From Gonocerus acuteangulatus (taxonomy: Eukaryota > Arthropoda > Insecta > Hemiptera > Coreidae): a DNA stretch of 64,000 bases. A program made the position numbers and the translations under genes. The notes under the pieces are model-generated. The model was not told the origin of the DNA and made no database searches. It saw only the letters and a list, made by a program, of their open reading frames with translations. Positions 1-10,794 of the stretch are shown piece by piece; within the stretch, counting starts at the first letter, position 1, and each line of letters opens with the position of its first letter. Location: contig OX328125.1 in assembly GCA_946811695.1 (NCBI GenBank), forward strand, positions 51,537,994 to 51,601,993, in the 5' to 3' direction.

Positions 1-172
1 ATATATATATATATATACATACATATATATATACAAATTTTAACCACTATCATTTTCGGTCTCTATGGGTTCTGAAACGCAAAATTTTCTAGTCGGCACT
101 TTGCGGATTGCGTCATGCGATCAACCTTATAAGCGGGGTTCCCCCCTATGGGGGAGGGAGGAACCGCGCTAA
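1..172 (+). mobile_element. 3' end of a Helentron/HINE-like element (5' part outside window)
   Basis: The segment opens with an (AT)n tract and is followed by the tail pattern AAATTTTAACC, CATTTTCGG, then CGGATTGCGTCATGCG. The same tail follows the (AT)n tract of the fuller copies at 25.3 and 33.4 kb. It ends in an imperfect GC-rich hairpin at 133-167 (arms GCGG/CCGC and GGTTCC/GGAACC, C-run over G-run inside) and then GCGCTAA. A 3' hairpin followed by CTAR is the usual terminus of Helitron-group elements. No coding sequence is visible. The call rests on resemblance to the other copies in this window. Confidence 0.6.
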
Positions 173-880
173 AACTGAAATCCTATGAGAACCAAAATGT
201 TCTGGTGGATTATATTAACGAAATTGAACTTTACAATTAGACAACGATTTTTTTTATTATCTAATTTCATCAAAACAGAACATTTGTTTTTCTTTTTTTT
301 TAGGCTGCTAGAGCACAAAAAGACACGAGCAAACACAACTATTTGAACCATCGTTTTGCGTCATCGGGTAAACGTCATAAGATATCTATCTCCCTATAGA
401 TTTAGGCGGGAAGAAACGCTGTAATATGAAGAGGGTATCAGATCCAATCAGACCAAGGAAAAGTCGAAACGTCTTAGTTCGTTTAAAAATAAATACATAA
501 TGTATCAATAATACATAACGTATATCGTGTATGATCCTTCAATTAAACGAAAACGACCCTTGAGAAACTACACTTCCCGTTTTCTCCGACTAAGATATTC
601 CTAGGGACTTTGGTGTCTGAAACTATTTTGTCGGTTTGTTAAGATCTCGAATGATCACCACCACTTATCGCAATATACTAACAGTTTTTATGATATTTAA
701 CAATATATACAAATAATCCGAAACTGAAGAAATATATGCTTAAACTATGTTCTAATCATTTTAACAAAATGATAGAAATTTCTTGGCTATAAGGTAATAC
801 TCCATTCACGAAGACGAGATCGTTGACAGTTGAAATTACCAAGAAAAGAATTCCCAGAGTGCCGTTGTAGCAGTTAATAA
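173..880. other. Unannotated AT-rich stretch
   Basis: I see no gene, RNA or recognisable repeat here. The small open frame at 169-351 (minus) is low-complexity and starts inside the Helentron end, so I do not treat it as a gene. Confidence 0.5.
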
Positions 881-884
881 AACA

Positions 885-1290
885 ATTTTTTATGCAAAAA
901 TTGGTTTTATTGCCAATGTTTCGGCCTGTATCTCAAGCCTCATGTACGGCTATGGAATGATATTTTTGTTAGGTGATACGTCAGATATTATTTTTAGATC
1001 AATTAAAAGGACAGTGTTCGAGCGTTGAGGTTGGCATGGTAGATATTATCATGGTTCAGTCGTAATAGTTGATAAAACTATATTTTTATATAAAATGTGT
1101 TTTAATTGCTAACGTTTCGCGTTGAATTTCAAGCCTGCATCAGGACTAGGAGAAGAGAAGGACACGATCCATATAGAAGTCCTTACATTTCTACATAGTG
1201 TTGTAGTGACTTACACTCAGATCAGTTATCCTTCTCCTCATAGCCCCGATGAAACGTGAGCAATAAAAAATAAAATTTTTAAGCGGCCTT
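885..1290 (-). repeat. Duplicated element end with hammerhead-like boxes
   Basis: Two diverged direct copies (about 885-955 and 1065-1150) share the order: short ATAAAAC stretch, T-rich run, TTTTATTGCCAA or TTTAATTGCTAA, GTTTCG, then a box ending CATCAGG (degenerate in the first copy). Read on the minus strand the second copy gives CTGATGCA, a short stem-loop and GAAACG. An inverted match to the GTTTC side lies near 1250-1275. The box order resembles the core of hammerhead ribozymes, which are known in Penelope-like elements and retrozymes, but the spacing is not canonical. No protein is coded. Confidence 0.4.
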
Positions 1291-1445
1291 ATTGGTTGAT
1301 GGCTTGAAAAAATTAAATTATTGATTTCTTACCACTTCCCAAAGGAATGTATCTATTGAGGTCGCATTCATGAAAGAAGTTTTGAAAAATTTCGTGAAAT
1401 CTTCATCGATCTTACATAGGAGATACCGAAATTCTGTTAACACAA

Positions 1446-2121
1446 TCCCAAAAAAAAACATACATGTGAAATAGAGGCCAAGTTCTTCCCCCACAATGAA
1501 ACACCTTACCATCCTACACTCCAAAAAAGTAGTATGAGTTGGTGTATTAAGTGTACCATATTTTCAACCAAAAATATTTGCCAATACAAGAGGTGATACA
1601 AGAAAGAAATGTCCAAGTTCATTACTTGGAAGACCTCATAGTTACTTACTAAGAACTGTAAAGACACTTCAACTGACCTTTAAAAAAAACAATAAAAATA
1701 TTTATATCCAGTTACTAAAATATCACTTTCCTCAACCAGGTATATTCTTAAACTTGGCAATGTTTAGTTTTTCTCTCTAAAGATAATTTCGGCAAAAATA
1801 AAACATTGCCAAGTTTAAGAATATACCTGGTTGAGGAAAGTGATGTTTTAGTACCTGGATATAAGTACTTTTATTGTTGTTTTTAAAGGTCAGTTGAAGT
1901 GTCTTTACTGTTCTTAGTAAGTAACTATGAGGTATTCAAAGTAATGAACTTGGACATTTCTTTCTTGTATCACCTCTTGTATTGGCAAATATTTTTGGTT
2001 GAAAATATGGTACACTTAATACACCAACTCATACTACTTTTTTGGAGTGTAGGATGGTAAGGTGTATCTTTGTGGGGGAGGAACTTGGCCTCTATTTCAC
2101 ATGTATGTTTTTTTGGGATCT
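1446..2121. repeat. Large inverted repeat (320-bp arms, 35-bp loop)
   Basis: The left arm (about 1446-1765) is nearly the exact reverse complement of the right arm (about 1801-2121), with a few mismatches and small indels and a 35-base spacer. Transcribed, it would form a very long hairpin. The short open frame at 1318-1524 (minus) overlaps one arm and reappears in the other arm, so it is a by-product of the duplication. Possible explanations are a foldback element, a nested inverted duplication, or an assembly artefact. Confidence 0.85.
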
Positions 2122-2255
2122 CATTACTTTTTTCTAAGTTTTAATTAAAATTTAGTTGTTGCATACCTACTGGCTTTTGTGCTTCATATAAAACCAGGGT
2201 CTTTGGATTCTGCATAAAGTTCTCCTTACTGCTTGATATTTGATACCAATAATCA

Positions 2256-2537
2256 ACCTACATACATCTAATCACTAGACTAGAAAAGTTAGAAGCTCTT
2301 CCAGATGACATTACTCTAGAGGACAAATTGATTGCTCTCTTAACTAAACTATTACACTGTAAAACACATGAACCTTATCCCGAGGATAAAGATCACAATA
2401 GGGAAAGTGTAGAAGGCCTTCAAGAAAAAGATAAGAACAAAGACGATACATTTTGGGTTTGTGATTCTAAACTTTGTAATTTAGATGGCTCGACTTTGAA
2501 AAACTTAGAATCTGCTTTCAAGAATATTATGCAGTAA
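2256..2537 (+). other. Possible exon or relic ORF, unknown product
   Basis: The frame is open from just after a TAA near 2253 to a TAA at 2535-2537, about 93 codons. The predicted peptide is rich in Lys, Glu and Asp, contains WVCDSKLCNLDG and ends LESAFKNIMQ. Its composition is less biased than that of other short frames nearby. An AG that could act as a splice acceptor lies near 2280, but its pyrimidine tract is weak. I do not recognise a family. It could be the last exon of a host gene, a transposon-coded remnant, or chance. Confidence 0.25.
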
Positions 2538-2614
2538 CCCCTACGACTTTATTTACTTCATTTAAGACAGAAGTCACAACTGTTGTTGTTAAGATGCGCC
2601 GAAATGTTCTTTAA

Positions 2615-3640
2615 GATCCAATATAGGTTCTCCTTACCAAAACGATTCATTTGCTACCCCACATGATGGGTTTCAGAAGGAATGATGGCTTTCCGATGGA
2701 ACAAAAAGTACAAAACGTCATAGGTAATATGACACTCCCGTATCAAGACCTACCTGCGCGCCAAGTTTAGTCAAAATAGGCCAAACGGTGTAAATTTGTA
2801 TAAGGAACAAACATACAGACAGACAGCTGAAAGACCTTTTTTACCTAGCCTAGTGCATTCCCTGGACCAAGGCCTACCTGCGCGCCAAGTTTGGTCAAAA
2901 TCGGTCAAACGGTGTGAATTTGTGTAAGGAATAAACATGTAGACAGACAACTGATATACGATTTTGACATGGCCTATGACACTACCCGGATAAAGACCTA
3001 CCTGTGTGCCATGTTTGGTCAAAATCGGTCAAATCGTGTGGATTTGTATAAGGAATAAACAGTTAGGCAAACAGCTGATAGACGATTTTGAACTAGCCTA
3101 TGACACTCCCCGGATCAAGACCTACCTATGTACCATGTTTGGCCAAAATCGGTCAAATCCTGTGGATTTGTATAAGGAACAAACAGACAGACTGACAGCT
3201 GATAGACAATTTATCCTACCCTATGATTCTCCCCGTATCAAGATCCATCTGTGTCCCAAGTTTGGTCAAAATCGGTCAAACGGTACGGATTTGTATAAGG
3301 AACAAACGTTCAGACAGACAGCTTATATAAGATTTTGACCGAGCCTATATGCGTCTAATTGTTTCTTAAAACATCAAATATAGGTTCGTCATTCCAAGAC
3401 GATTCATTTGATACCCCACATCATGGGTTTCGGAAGGAATGATGGGTTTCCGAAGGAAGTACAAAACTGGCACGCCCCCGCCCCGGAAGCGGAGTCAAAC
3501 ACAACTTTTCGGGATTTTTCGATTTTTTCCTTTAATAACACCTTCATATCTATCATCATGCAAAATTTGAAGTCTCTAGCATCATGGGAAGTGCCTAATA
3601 ATTTTGATGAGTAAGTGAGTGAGTGAGTCCTATAAATCCC
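2615..3640 (+). repeat. 124-bp tandem array bracketed by direct repeats
   Basis: Five units of about 124 bp (2735-3345) each contain the series GACCTACCTG, CCAAGTTTGGTCAAAATCGG, GGATTTGTATAAGGAA and ACAGACAGAC. The array is flanked by a diverged direct repeat at about 2615-2720 and 3362-3470, sharing AATATAGGTTC, ACGATTCATTTG, ACCCCACAT and GATGGGTTTC. After the second flank the sequence runs to a GTGAGTGAGTGAG tract near 3615. The layout resembles non-autonomous Helitron-group elements with satellite-like cores. The short frame at 3006-3338 is just the repeat read through. Confidence 0.75.
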
Positions 3641-3889
3641 GATTTTCGATCGAGTTTATATCTCAGAAACTATTCGATGTAGAATTATGAAAATTTCCAG
3701 TTTTACTCACATGTAGTAGTATAATAGCTGTGTAAAATTTCATAACTTTATCTTTACCTGGTTGAAAGTTATGAGAGGGTAAAAATCGGCTCTAAGACCT
3801 CCTGTAATATAGACGCAGTATGCTTAGGCCGGAACTTGGCCTGGCGCACTACCGTGCGCCTAGATACTCTCTAGCGTTTTCGGTTTTAT

Positions 3890-4260
3890 TTTCATTGGAA
3901 ACTTCGTACATAGTATTCCCCTAGCAAATACTTGAACGAGTTCGTTAACCACCAAAATATGTCCACTTGGAGGGGGGTTTACTCTGGATCCAAATTACTT
4001 GTTTGCTCATCCAGGCCGTAATTTGTGCTATATTGCAACGGAACTTGGTAAGGGTATCTAAAGAAAAAAATGCATAGTAAAAATGAACTAAATCGATCCA
4101 TCCGAAAGAGAGGTTAACCCAGGCCCCAAATCTGTTCATACTGATCGTAATTTTTGCTTTATTGTAACTAAAATCTGCATACGTCCTGCTTATGTAATGG
4201 ATGTTGGGGTTTACTCTGTATAATGTTGAAATTTAATTAAGCTACAAGACCGACTTGGGC
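3890..4260 (-). mobile_element. Decayed Helentron-like internal repeats
   Basis: On the minus strand this stretch carries two to three diverged units of the same roughly 143-bp repeat that fills the elements at 25.3 and 33.4 kb. Shared marks include the AACGAGTTCGTTAACCACC junction, GTTTACTC next to a G-run, AAATGAACTAAATCG and CAACGGAACTTGGTA. Neither terminus is recognisable, so this is a fragment. Confidence 0.65.
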
Positions 4261-5940
4261 GTTCTGCTTTTCATTGAGTCATTTGCTCATTACAAAATAA
4301 AAAAGAGTAATATATATGTATATACTTCCTTTTTTTTTTTTTTTAAATTTTATTTATTTATAAGCACATTATTCAGAAATTCTGTACACACTACCTGCCT
4401 TCCAAAGGAACCTGTTTATTTTTTTGAGCTTCCACGTGACGGTCTATTAAAATATTCTCGCCGCTAAACATTGGAATATTTCAACCACATAATGTGCAAA
4501 ACTAAAAAAAGAAATATCTTGCACTACTCTCCTTTAATAATAGAGCTTATGGTTGTAGTAAAGTCATGAGATATATTAGTACTTTGTGGAAACAAGAGGC
4601 AGGACCAGGCCCTATGTCCTTTCAGCGGACCCAATAAACTCTGGTTAATAAGTTTTTAGTTCCCCCCAAGAGTTGTTATCACCAAAACCCCCCCTCTCAT
4701 TCAAAACCTGTTTAAGAACTCCCCTTTTATAATTAACATCCTAACAAGGCGGGCTCATCTTTTCCACAGAATAGGCCACCTTCTCTAACGACTTTCACAG
4801 AACGAGATATCCTTATCTCAAAACAGAAAGCCATTATGAGAATCCCTCTTTGTTAATTTTAATTGAAATTCGCAGGAAGGGGAATGGTCATTAACATTTA
4901 CAGATAATAGCATAATACATTACAAGAGATGGACATAACTTTCTAAGACGGGTTTGTGCATAAATCTGAAGAAGATAGAAACGCTAGCCCTTAACATGGT
5001 ACTAAAAAGAAGTATAGCACAAATAAGGCTTATGTAAATATATATTGTCTATTAAGAGAACATGTTAATAATAACTACATTTAGGAGAAAAACGTTAAAT
5101 TTATATATTACTATATTATCCAGAAAATTCAATGTTTCAGAATTGTTGGTTTTTACTATCAAGGATTTTTATCAGTTTTTTTTCTTTATTTTTCAAATTT
5201 GCTAAAAATAAAAATAATTTATTTATTTATTAGCTTTGGGAACCCGAAATAGAGAAATATGTTCCTTAATCGTGCTTTTTATATACAAACACACATATAC
5301 ATATACGTTTATTTTTAAATTATAAAGCCACATAAATTTATTATATACTATACACAATAATAATTATAAATTTATTTTTAATAGTAAAATGTGTCCAGCA
5401 AATTGCTGTGTCTAGTAACATTCAAGCGAAAATAGCAAGAGGTTAATCGCAAAGAAATACAGAGACTATAAATCTTATACTTAAAGCTCAAAGGCAGTGT
5501 AATTTATTAAAGACAAACGGGAAAAACATTTTCTATCTAAGGAACACATAGAGAAACGTACATAAAACTTCTCCGAAAACATCACGTAGCAGGGATTAGT
5601 CATGTTAACAATAACAGTTTTTTAAATCGCGTATATGAATAATAGACAAGCAATAAAATGGCATCTTGTTTCAATTGCCCCGATTTAGAAGAACGGTTTT
5701 TTGTGTTAGTAGTAGATCCCGAAGTTACAAAAAAGGGGAATGTCCCTCTTATTTAATAAAGTTACTTAAACACTACAAAGCCTCCCCTTTGAAGCAGGTA
5801 ACTTCACATCAAACTGACTCCTAAATGAAAAGTTTGATAGCAGAGTTAACCAGAACGTCTGCTTTAAATTCCCTTTCCGACCAAATCCGAAACTCCTAAC
5901 CGATTCCTAAGGATAAACCTCCCTTAAACCCTCCACTTTG
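4261..5940. other. Unannotated AT-rich stretch
   Basis: No gene seen. A short GGCAGGACCAGGCC segment near 4590 has a near match at about 12470 (GACAGGACCAGGCC), which suggests a scattered repeat, but I cannot define its limits. Confidence 0.4.
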
Positions 5941-5960
5941 TATCTAAAAGATAAAGGATT

Positions 5961-5966
<6 letters not shown>

Positions 5967-6019
<53 letters not shown>
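5967..6019. repeat. (AT)n microsatellite
   Basis: Uninterrupted AT dinucleotides of roughly 50 bases. Any open frame across it, read as alternating Ile-Tyr, is meaningless. Confidence 0.95.
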
Positions 6020-6022
<3 letters not shown>

Positions 6023-6327
6023 AAATAATAATTATAATTATTTTTGTATAGGCCTGATAGGTAAAATAAATTTGATTTATTTTTATATCGTTCTTTATTT
6101 GATGCGTAGAAAGGTGCCAGAAGGCAACCATGACTAGTGAATGTAGTTTAAGTTTAGTGTTATGTTTCCTTACGTCTTCGTTAGGTTGTGGACTAATTAT
6201 TTAATATAGTAATAAGGCAAGATTTGTTAATTCATTTCAATGTTAATGTCAACATATAAATAACACATGTTTAGGGGGGAGGGGGTTATCTACCCTAAAT
6301 AGTTAAAGAAGAGTTCTATTAACCATA

Positions 6328-6330
<3 letters not shown>

Positions 6331-6386
<56 letters not shown>
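6331..6386. repeat. (AT)n microsatellite, left flank of a DNA transposon
   Basis: A pure AT tract ends exactly where the terminal inverted repeat of the pogo-like element begins. A second AT-rich tract starts at its other end, as expected if the element inserted at a TA inside one tract. Confidence 0.9.
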
Positions 6387-6389
<3 letters not shown>

Positions 6390-7482
6390 GAAGGTGTTGT
6401 ACCTCTGACCATAATGTACCTTTGACCACCGAGGCTGTGGAGGCATGTAGCAACATTTTATAAATTTTGGTGTAATTAGTGTTTAGCTCCTTCCCTAGAG
6501 GGCTTGTGTAACCTACTTTGGATTATTCAAGTCAAAGAGGATTCTTGCAAAAAATACTTATCCATTTCTATCATAAAAATGTAAGTTATTTATTAATGAC
6601 GTTTTGCCTCATAATATTATTGTACTAAGTCTTTTTGGATTGAAATAATTTTTCAAAGTATCTATTACAATAAGAAACATGGTGTAGCCTCTGAAATTGA
6701 TTTTTCTTGACCCTAAAAGTTTTAGCATACTTTTTAATTTTCACTACCAAGGTGTTGTACCTCTGTCCTAGACTAGTTGTTGTTCCTTTGACCAGGTCAA
6801 AGGTACAACACACCTGAGTATTTTTTTTATAATTCAACCTTTATGTTCTTCTGCTACAAATTTAAAAAAAAAATAATTAATATTACTATTACATATTTAG
6901 TCGCAGAGATCTGTGGTATTAAATGTCCGATATTTAAGATCCAATATTTGAAAAAACAAACTTTAAGTGACAAGTTTACGATAGAAGATGAAAATTTCTA
7001 TGATATTGATGATAAAGACATTGTGGCTAAACTTCCATACCCTACTATTGCTAGTCGATCTGCTTGACAGTTCAAACGTTTATCGGTTGGTCTGGATTTT
7101 TCAGCATATTAAGCATACCATAATATCAATAATAGTTTTTTTTTATTATGCTTACATCCTTGTCCTGTATTTATTAAACTTACAATTAATTACAATATTA
7201 CTAAATACATTTTTTTTCTGGACTGCTGTATTGTTTTTACGTGGTCAGAGGTACAACACCCCGTGGTCAAAGGTACATGTTGTACCTTTGACCACTGTAC
7301 GATTATTTTTTTAAAAATTAATAAAAAATATTAAATGTAAAGCTAGAACCTTAAAAAATTAAATATGATAAGCAATAGAATACTAATTACAATTAAATAA
7401 AAAAAATGAATTTAGCGTTAATATTCAAGCTAAAAAAAATTCAATTTTTCAAAGTGGTTAAAGGTGCAACATCTTCCCCTAT
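6385..7482 (+). mobile_element. Pogo/Tigger-like DNA transposon relic (1.1 kb)
   Basis: The ends are inverted repeats of about 25 bases beginning TAGGGGAAG and continuing GTTGTACCTCTGACC (left) or GTTGCACCTTTAACC (right). Both ends lie in AT microsatellite, consistent with TA target use. Variants of GTTGTACCTYTGACC recur inside in both orientations (about 6750, 6775-6815, 7240-7295), some as palindromes. A frame at 6843-7067 ends DKDIVAKLPYPTIASRSA, resembling the C-terminal DIVxxLPxP signature of pogo/Tigger transposases. The DDE core is not visible, so the copy is inactive. The family call is tentative. Confidence 0.55.
6843..7067 (+). pseudogene. C-terminal relic of a Tigger-like transposase
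   Basis: A 74-codon frame whose last third (ENFYDIDDKDIVAKLPYPT) looks like the extreme C-terminus of pogo/Tigger-family transposases, where an acidic stretch precedes DIV and LP-P. The first half is low-complexity Lys/Ile and not recognisable. No helix-turn-helix or DDE residues are present. It lies inside the TIR-bounded element, which supports the assignment, but the match is short. Confidence 0.35.
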
Positions 7483-8160
<678 letters not shown>

Positions 8161-8175
8161 ACATAGAAAGAAAGT

Positions 8176-8474
8176 CTTTGTTTTAAACAAAACACAGTTT
8201 GCTGCCCAAATACATTGGGTTGCTAAACACACAGCATTCTTATGAATCTTTCGAAAAATCATTTAAATTGGTTAAAATGTTGGTACTTTTAATTAATTGG
8301 GAGTTTGTCGAAAAAATAAATTTTGATGACGAATTTAGTAAATAAAAATAAATTTGAATGAAATGTTATATTTATACTATTACTTTTGTTAGTCTGGACG
8401 TAAATTTTGTGAAATGAATTGCGAAAGATTGATAAGCAGCTGTTTGGCTCCCGTATATGTGGTAGCTAAAAAAT
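8176..8474 (+). repeat. Dispersed repeat, copy 1 (pair at 55204-55516)
   Basis: About 300 bases match 55204-55516 in the same orientation with moderate divergence. Shared blocks include GCTGCCCAAAT, ATTGGGTTGCTAAA, ATCTTTCGAAAA, GTCTGGACGTAAATTTTG and GAAATGAATTGCGAAAGATT. I see no open frame, terminal inverted repeat or poly(A). It could be a piece of a larger interspersed element of unknown class. Confidence 0.75.
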
Positions 8475-8559
8475 TGAATACACTTAATTGGTCAAAAATA
8501 TTCTTATTAGAAAAAAAAAATATTGTTAATAACGTTTCTTCCAAGCTCAAGAATTATAT

Positions 8560-8900
8560 TAGTTCCGCCTAAAACCTCTATTCTAATAGGCCGATTTTAT
8601 TTATTTTTTAAACACTTCTTTCATAAGTTTCTGGTATTGTATACCGAGTTTCTTTGCAATATAGCCTTTAAGGACATATTCGTAATTTGTGTGCTTGAAT
8701 AAGCTCTCAAATACCCAAATAAAGCTTACTGTAGTTCAGATTTTGCTGGTTACCAAACTTATATGATAGATTATTATGGGTGTGCTGTATTCTGGGAAGC
8801 CCTTTCCATATCTGGAGGTTAGGATCGATGAAGATTTAAAGACATGTTTCAGAAATTCAATCGTTAAAGCAAGCATAATTCGTTCGGAGTGTGCTACAAT
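8560..8900 (+). mobile_element. Decayed Helentron-like 3' portion
   Basis: The stretch keeps a diverged internal-repeat unit (CTAATAGGCCGATTT, ATACCGAGTTTCTTTGCAA) followed by the family's tail signature (GGATCGATGAAGATTTAAAG, then CAGAAATTC). The (AT)n segment and the terminal hairpin are lost. It is a weak copy of the element at 25.3 kb. Confidence 0.5.
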
Positions 8901-10794
8901 TTAGTAGGACCTTTAGCAAATATCTTTATATATCCTTGAAGAAAAACTAACTATATTAATCCATTGGAATATAAAAATCCACTTCTTAAACCAAAACCAA
9001 AATTTAATACACTGTGATGGCCTTATCAGAAATGATCGAAGACAAAACGCTAAAACACTGAATTAAGTACAACGGGATTTTCAATAAATCTGACATTTGG
9101 ATACAATTTTGAATGAAAGAAGGAAAAAGTAAAAATCCTGTCGAAACTCGAATATCTTGAATCCATGAATAAAGAAAGGATTATATTCGTCTTATACCAT
9201 GTTCATAGAGAGTAATTATTATACATAGCAGTCGAAATGTCAAATCAGAGCACCATAACTGTCGCAAGAATGTATCGAGCAATGTGTATTATTTATGGGG
9301 AAAAAATCAATTATAGTGAAAAATAGATGCGATATTCAGAAACAATATAATTTATTTAGGTTTTATGAAAATAGGTTTACATGAGAAAATCCCAAGAAGA
9401 AATAAATTATTATTATAGAAACATTTGTTACTCTACCTTTCCTCTTTATTTTAAATCAATCGCCAGCGGCTTTCAGCTTAAAATTTTTTATAAAAAAACG
9501 TTAAAATTTTGTATGGGACAATATTTATAACAAAGGATAAAGAAACATAATATGGAACTCTACAATAGCAAAATAATAATTAATCTCAATCAAAATTGTC
9601 CAAAAGATTAATATTGTAAGGGTTTGGGTTAAACCAGATGCAATTGTCTTCCCGTATTTTCATGCAAGTTTAAGTAGGTTTTGAAGTGTTTCTATTTAAT
9701 AAAAATTTAATGATTTCCCAAGGAATTTAAAGCGATAAAATATGGCTCTTCTGTGTTCTTAAGATAGTTTACTCATAGCGGCTTTCTTTAGCTCAGAGAG
9801 AAATACGTGCATTATTCTAATTCTAAATGATATGAATTCTAACCCACTTCATTATTATTAAATTGAAAAATTAAGATAAACCACAGGTTTTATTACTATC
9901 AATTTATTCATATACAGGTCCTAAACTTTATATTTTGACCCCAAAATTATTTTACTCGATTCCTCGCATCTCGCTATGCAATTTAGATAATATGTGTATA
10001 TAATAACAGTCCTCTAACAACGAACGGTCATAATACCGCGAAATCAATGTAGAGTGGAAATTGGGAATGTCTTCTTCTAATATATAGATTTAATCACAGC
10101 ATGGTACCTGCAAGCTGACACATTCCTAAATATTCTGGATGGTTTTATACCCCATATTAAGCCTACTGTAGAGTATTTAGCGAATAAAATAAAATATTCT
10201 TTTTAAACATAGAATATTATTTTCTAGGAAGAAATGCAGGAATGAAGGGAGAGAGAGAAAGACAGAGTGGGGGGAGGAATTACAGGGTTGTTCACTAATT
10301 TAATTTGATTTTTGATTTCGAGTATATTTATTCTGCATAGAATATATTGCAAAAGATAACGTTTTACGCAGGAGTAAAAATTAACAATTTTTTCCACTTT
10401 ATCCGCCAAAGAAGTTGGCAATTTTAATAATTCGTACAAAACTTCATAAAATAACTTTTCTTACAAAATATTTCAGAAAAAAAATGAAATATATTCATGT
10501 CAAAGAAAAATTACATTAATATTGATATCCAAAATTATTATCCAAATATATTTAACCCAGAAGTATATTTAACAAACAGAAGCCATTAGCTTAGTGAGAA
10601 TAATAACATTTAAAGTATCATATTTATTTGGGAAATAGGAAGTGTACTCAAACTTTTTCGAAACAAGTTCCTTTTTGTTTGGGGTGGCCATGTACGAAAA
10701 AGAAGACTTTATGTTATACAGTACATTACATAGGTTTGTCGGATGGAGCTAAAGAATATTTATGTTCCTGAATTTGAGCAGAAGGCTCTAAACG
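8901..10794. other. Unannotated AT-rich stretch
   Basis: I see nothing I can name here. A GA-rich run near 10240-10275 is simple sequence. The short frame at 10224-10439 (minus) reads through it and is not supported. Confidence 0.45.

Noticed and set aside
2771..3022. 83-codon minus-strand frame in the same array
   Set aside because: Repeat-derived, for the same reason.
3006..3338. 110-codon frame in the 124-bp array
   Set aside because: It is the tandem repeat read through, with repeated peptide phrases and no known family.
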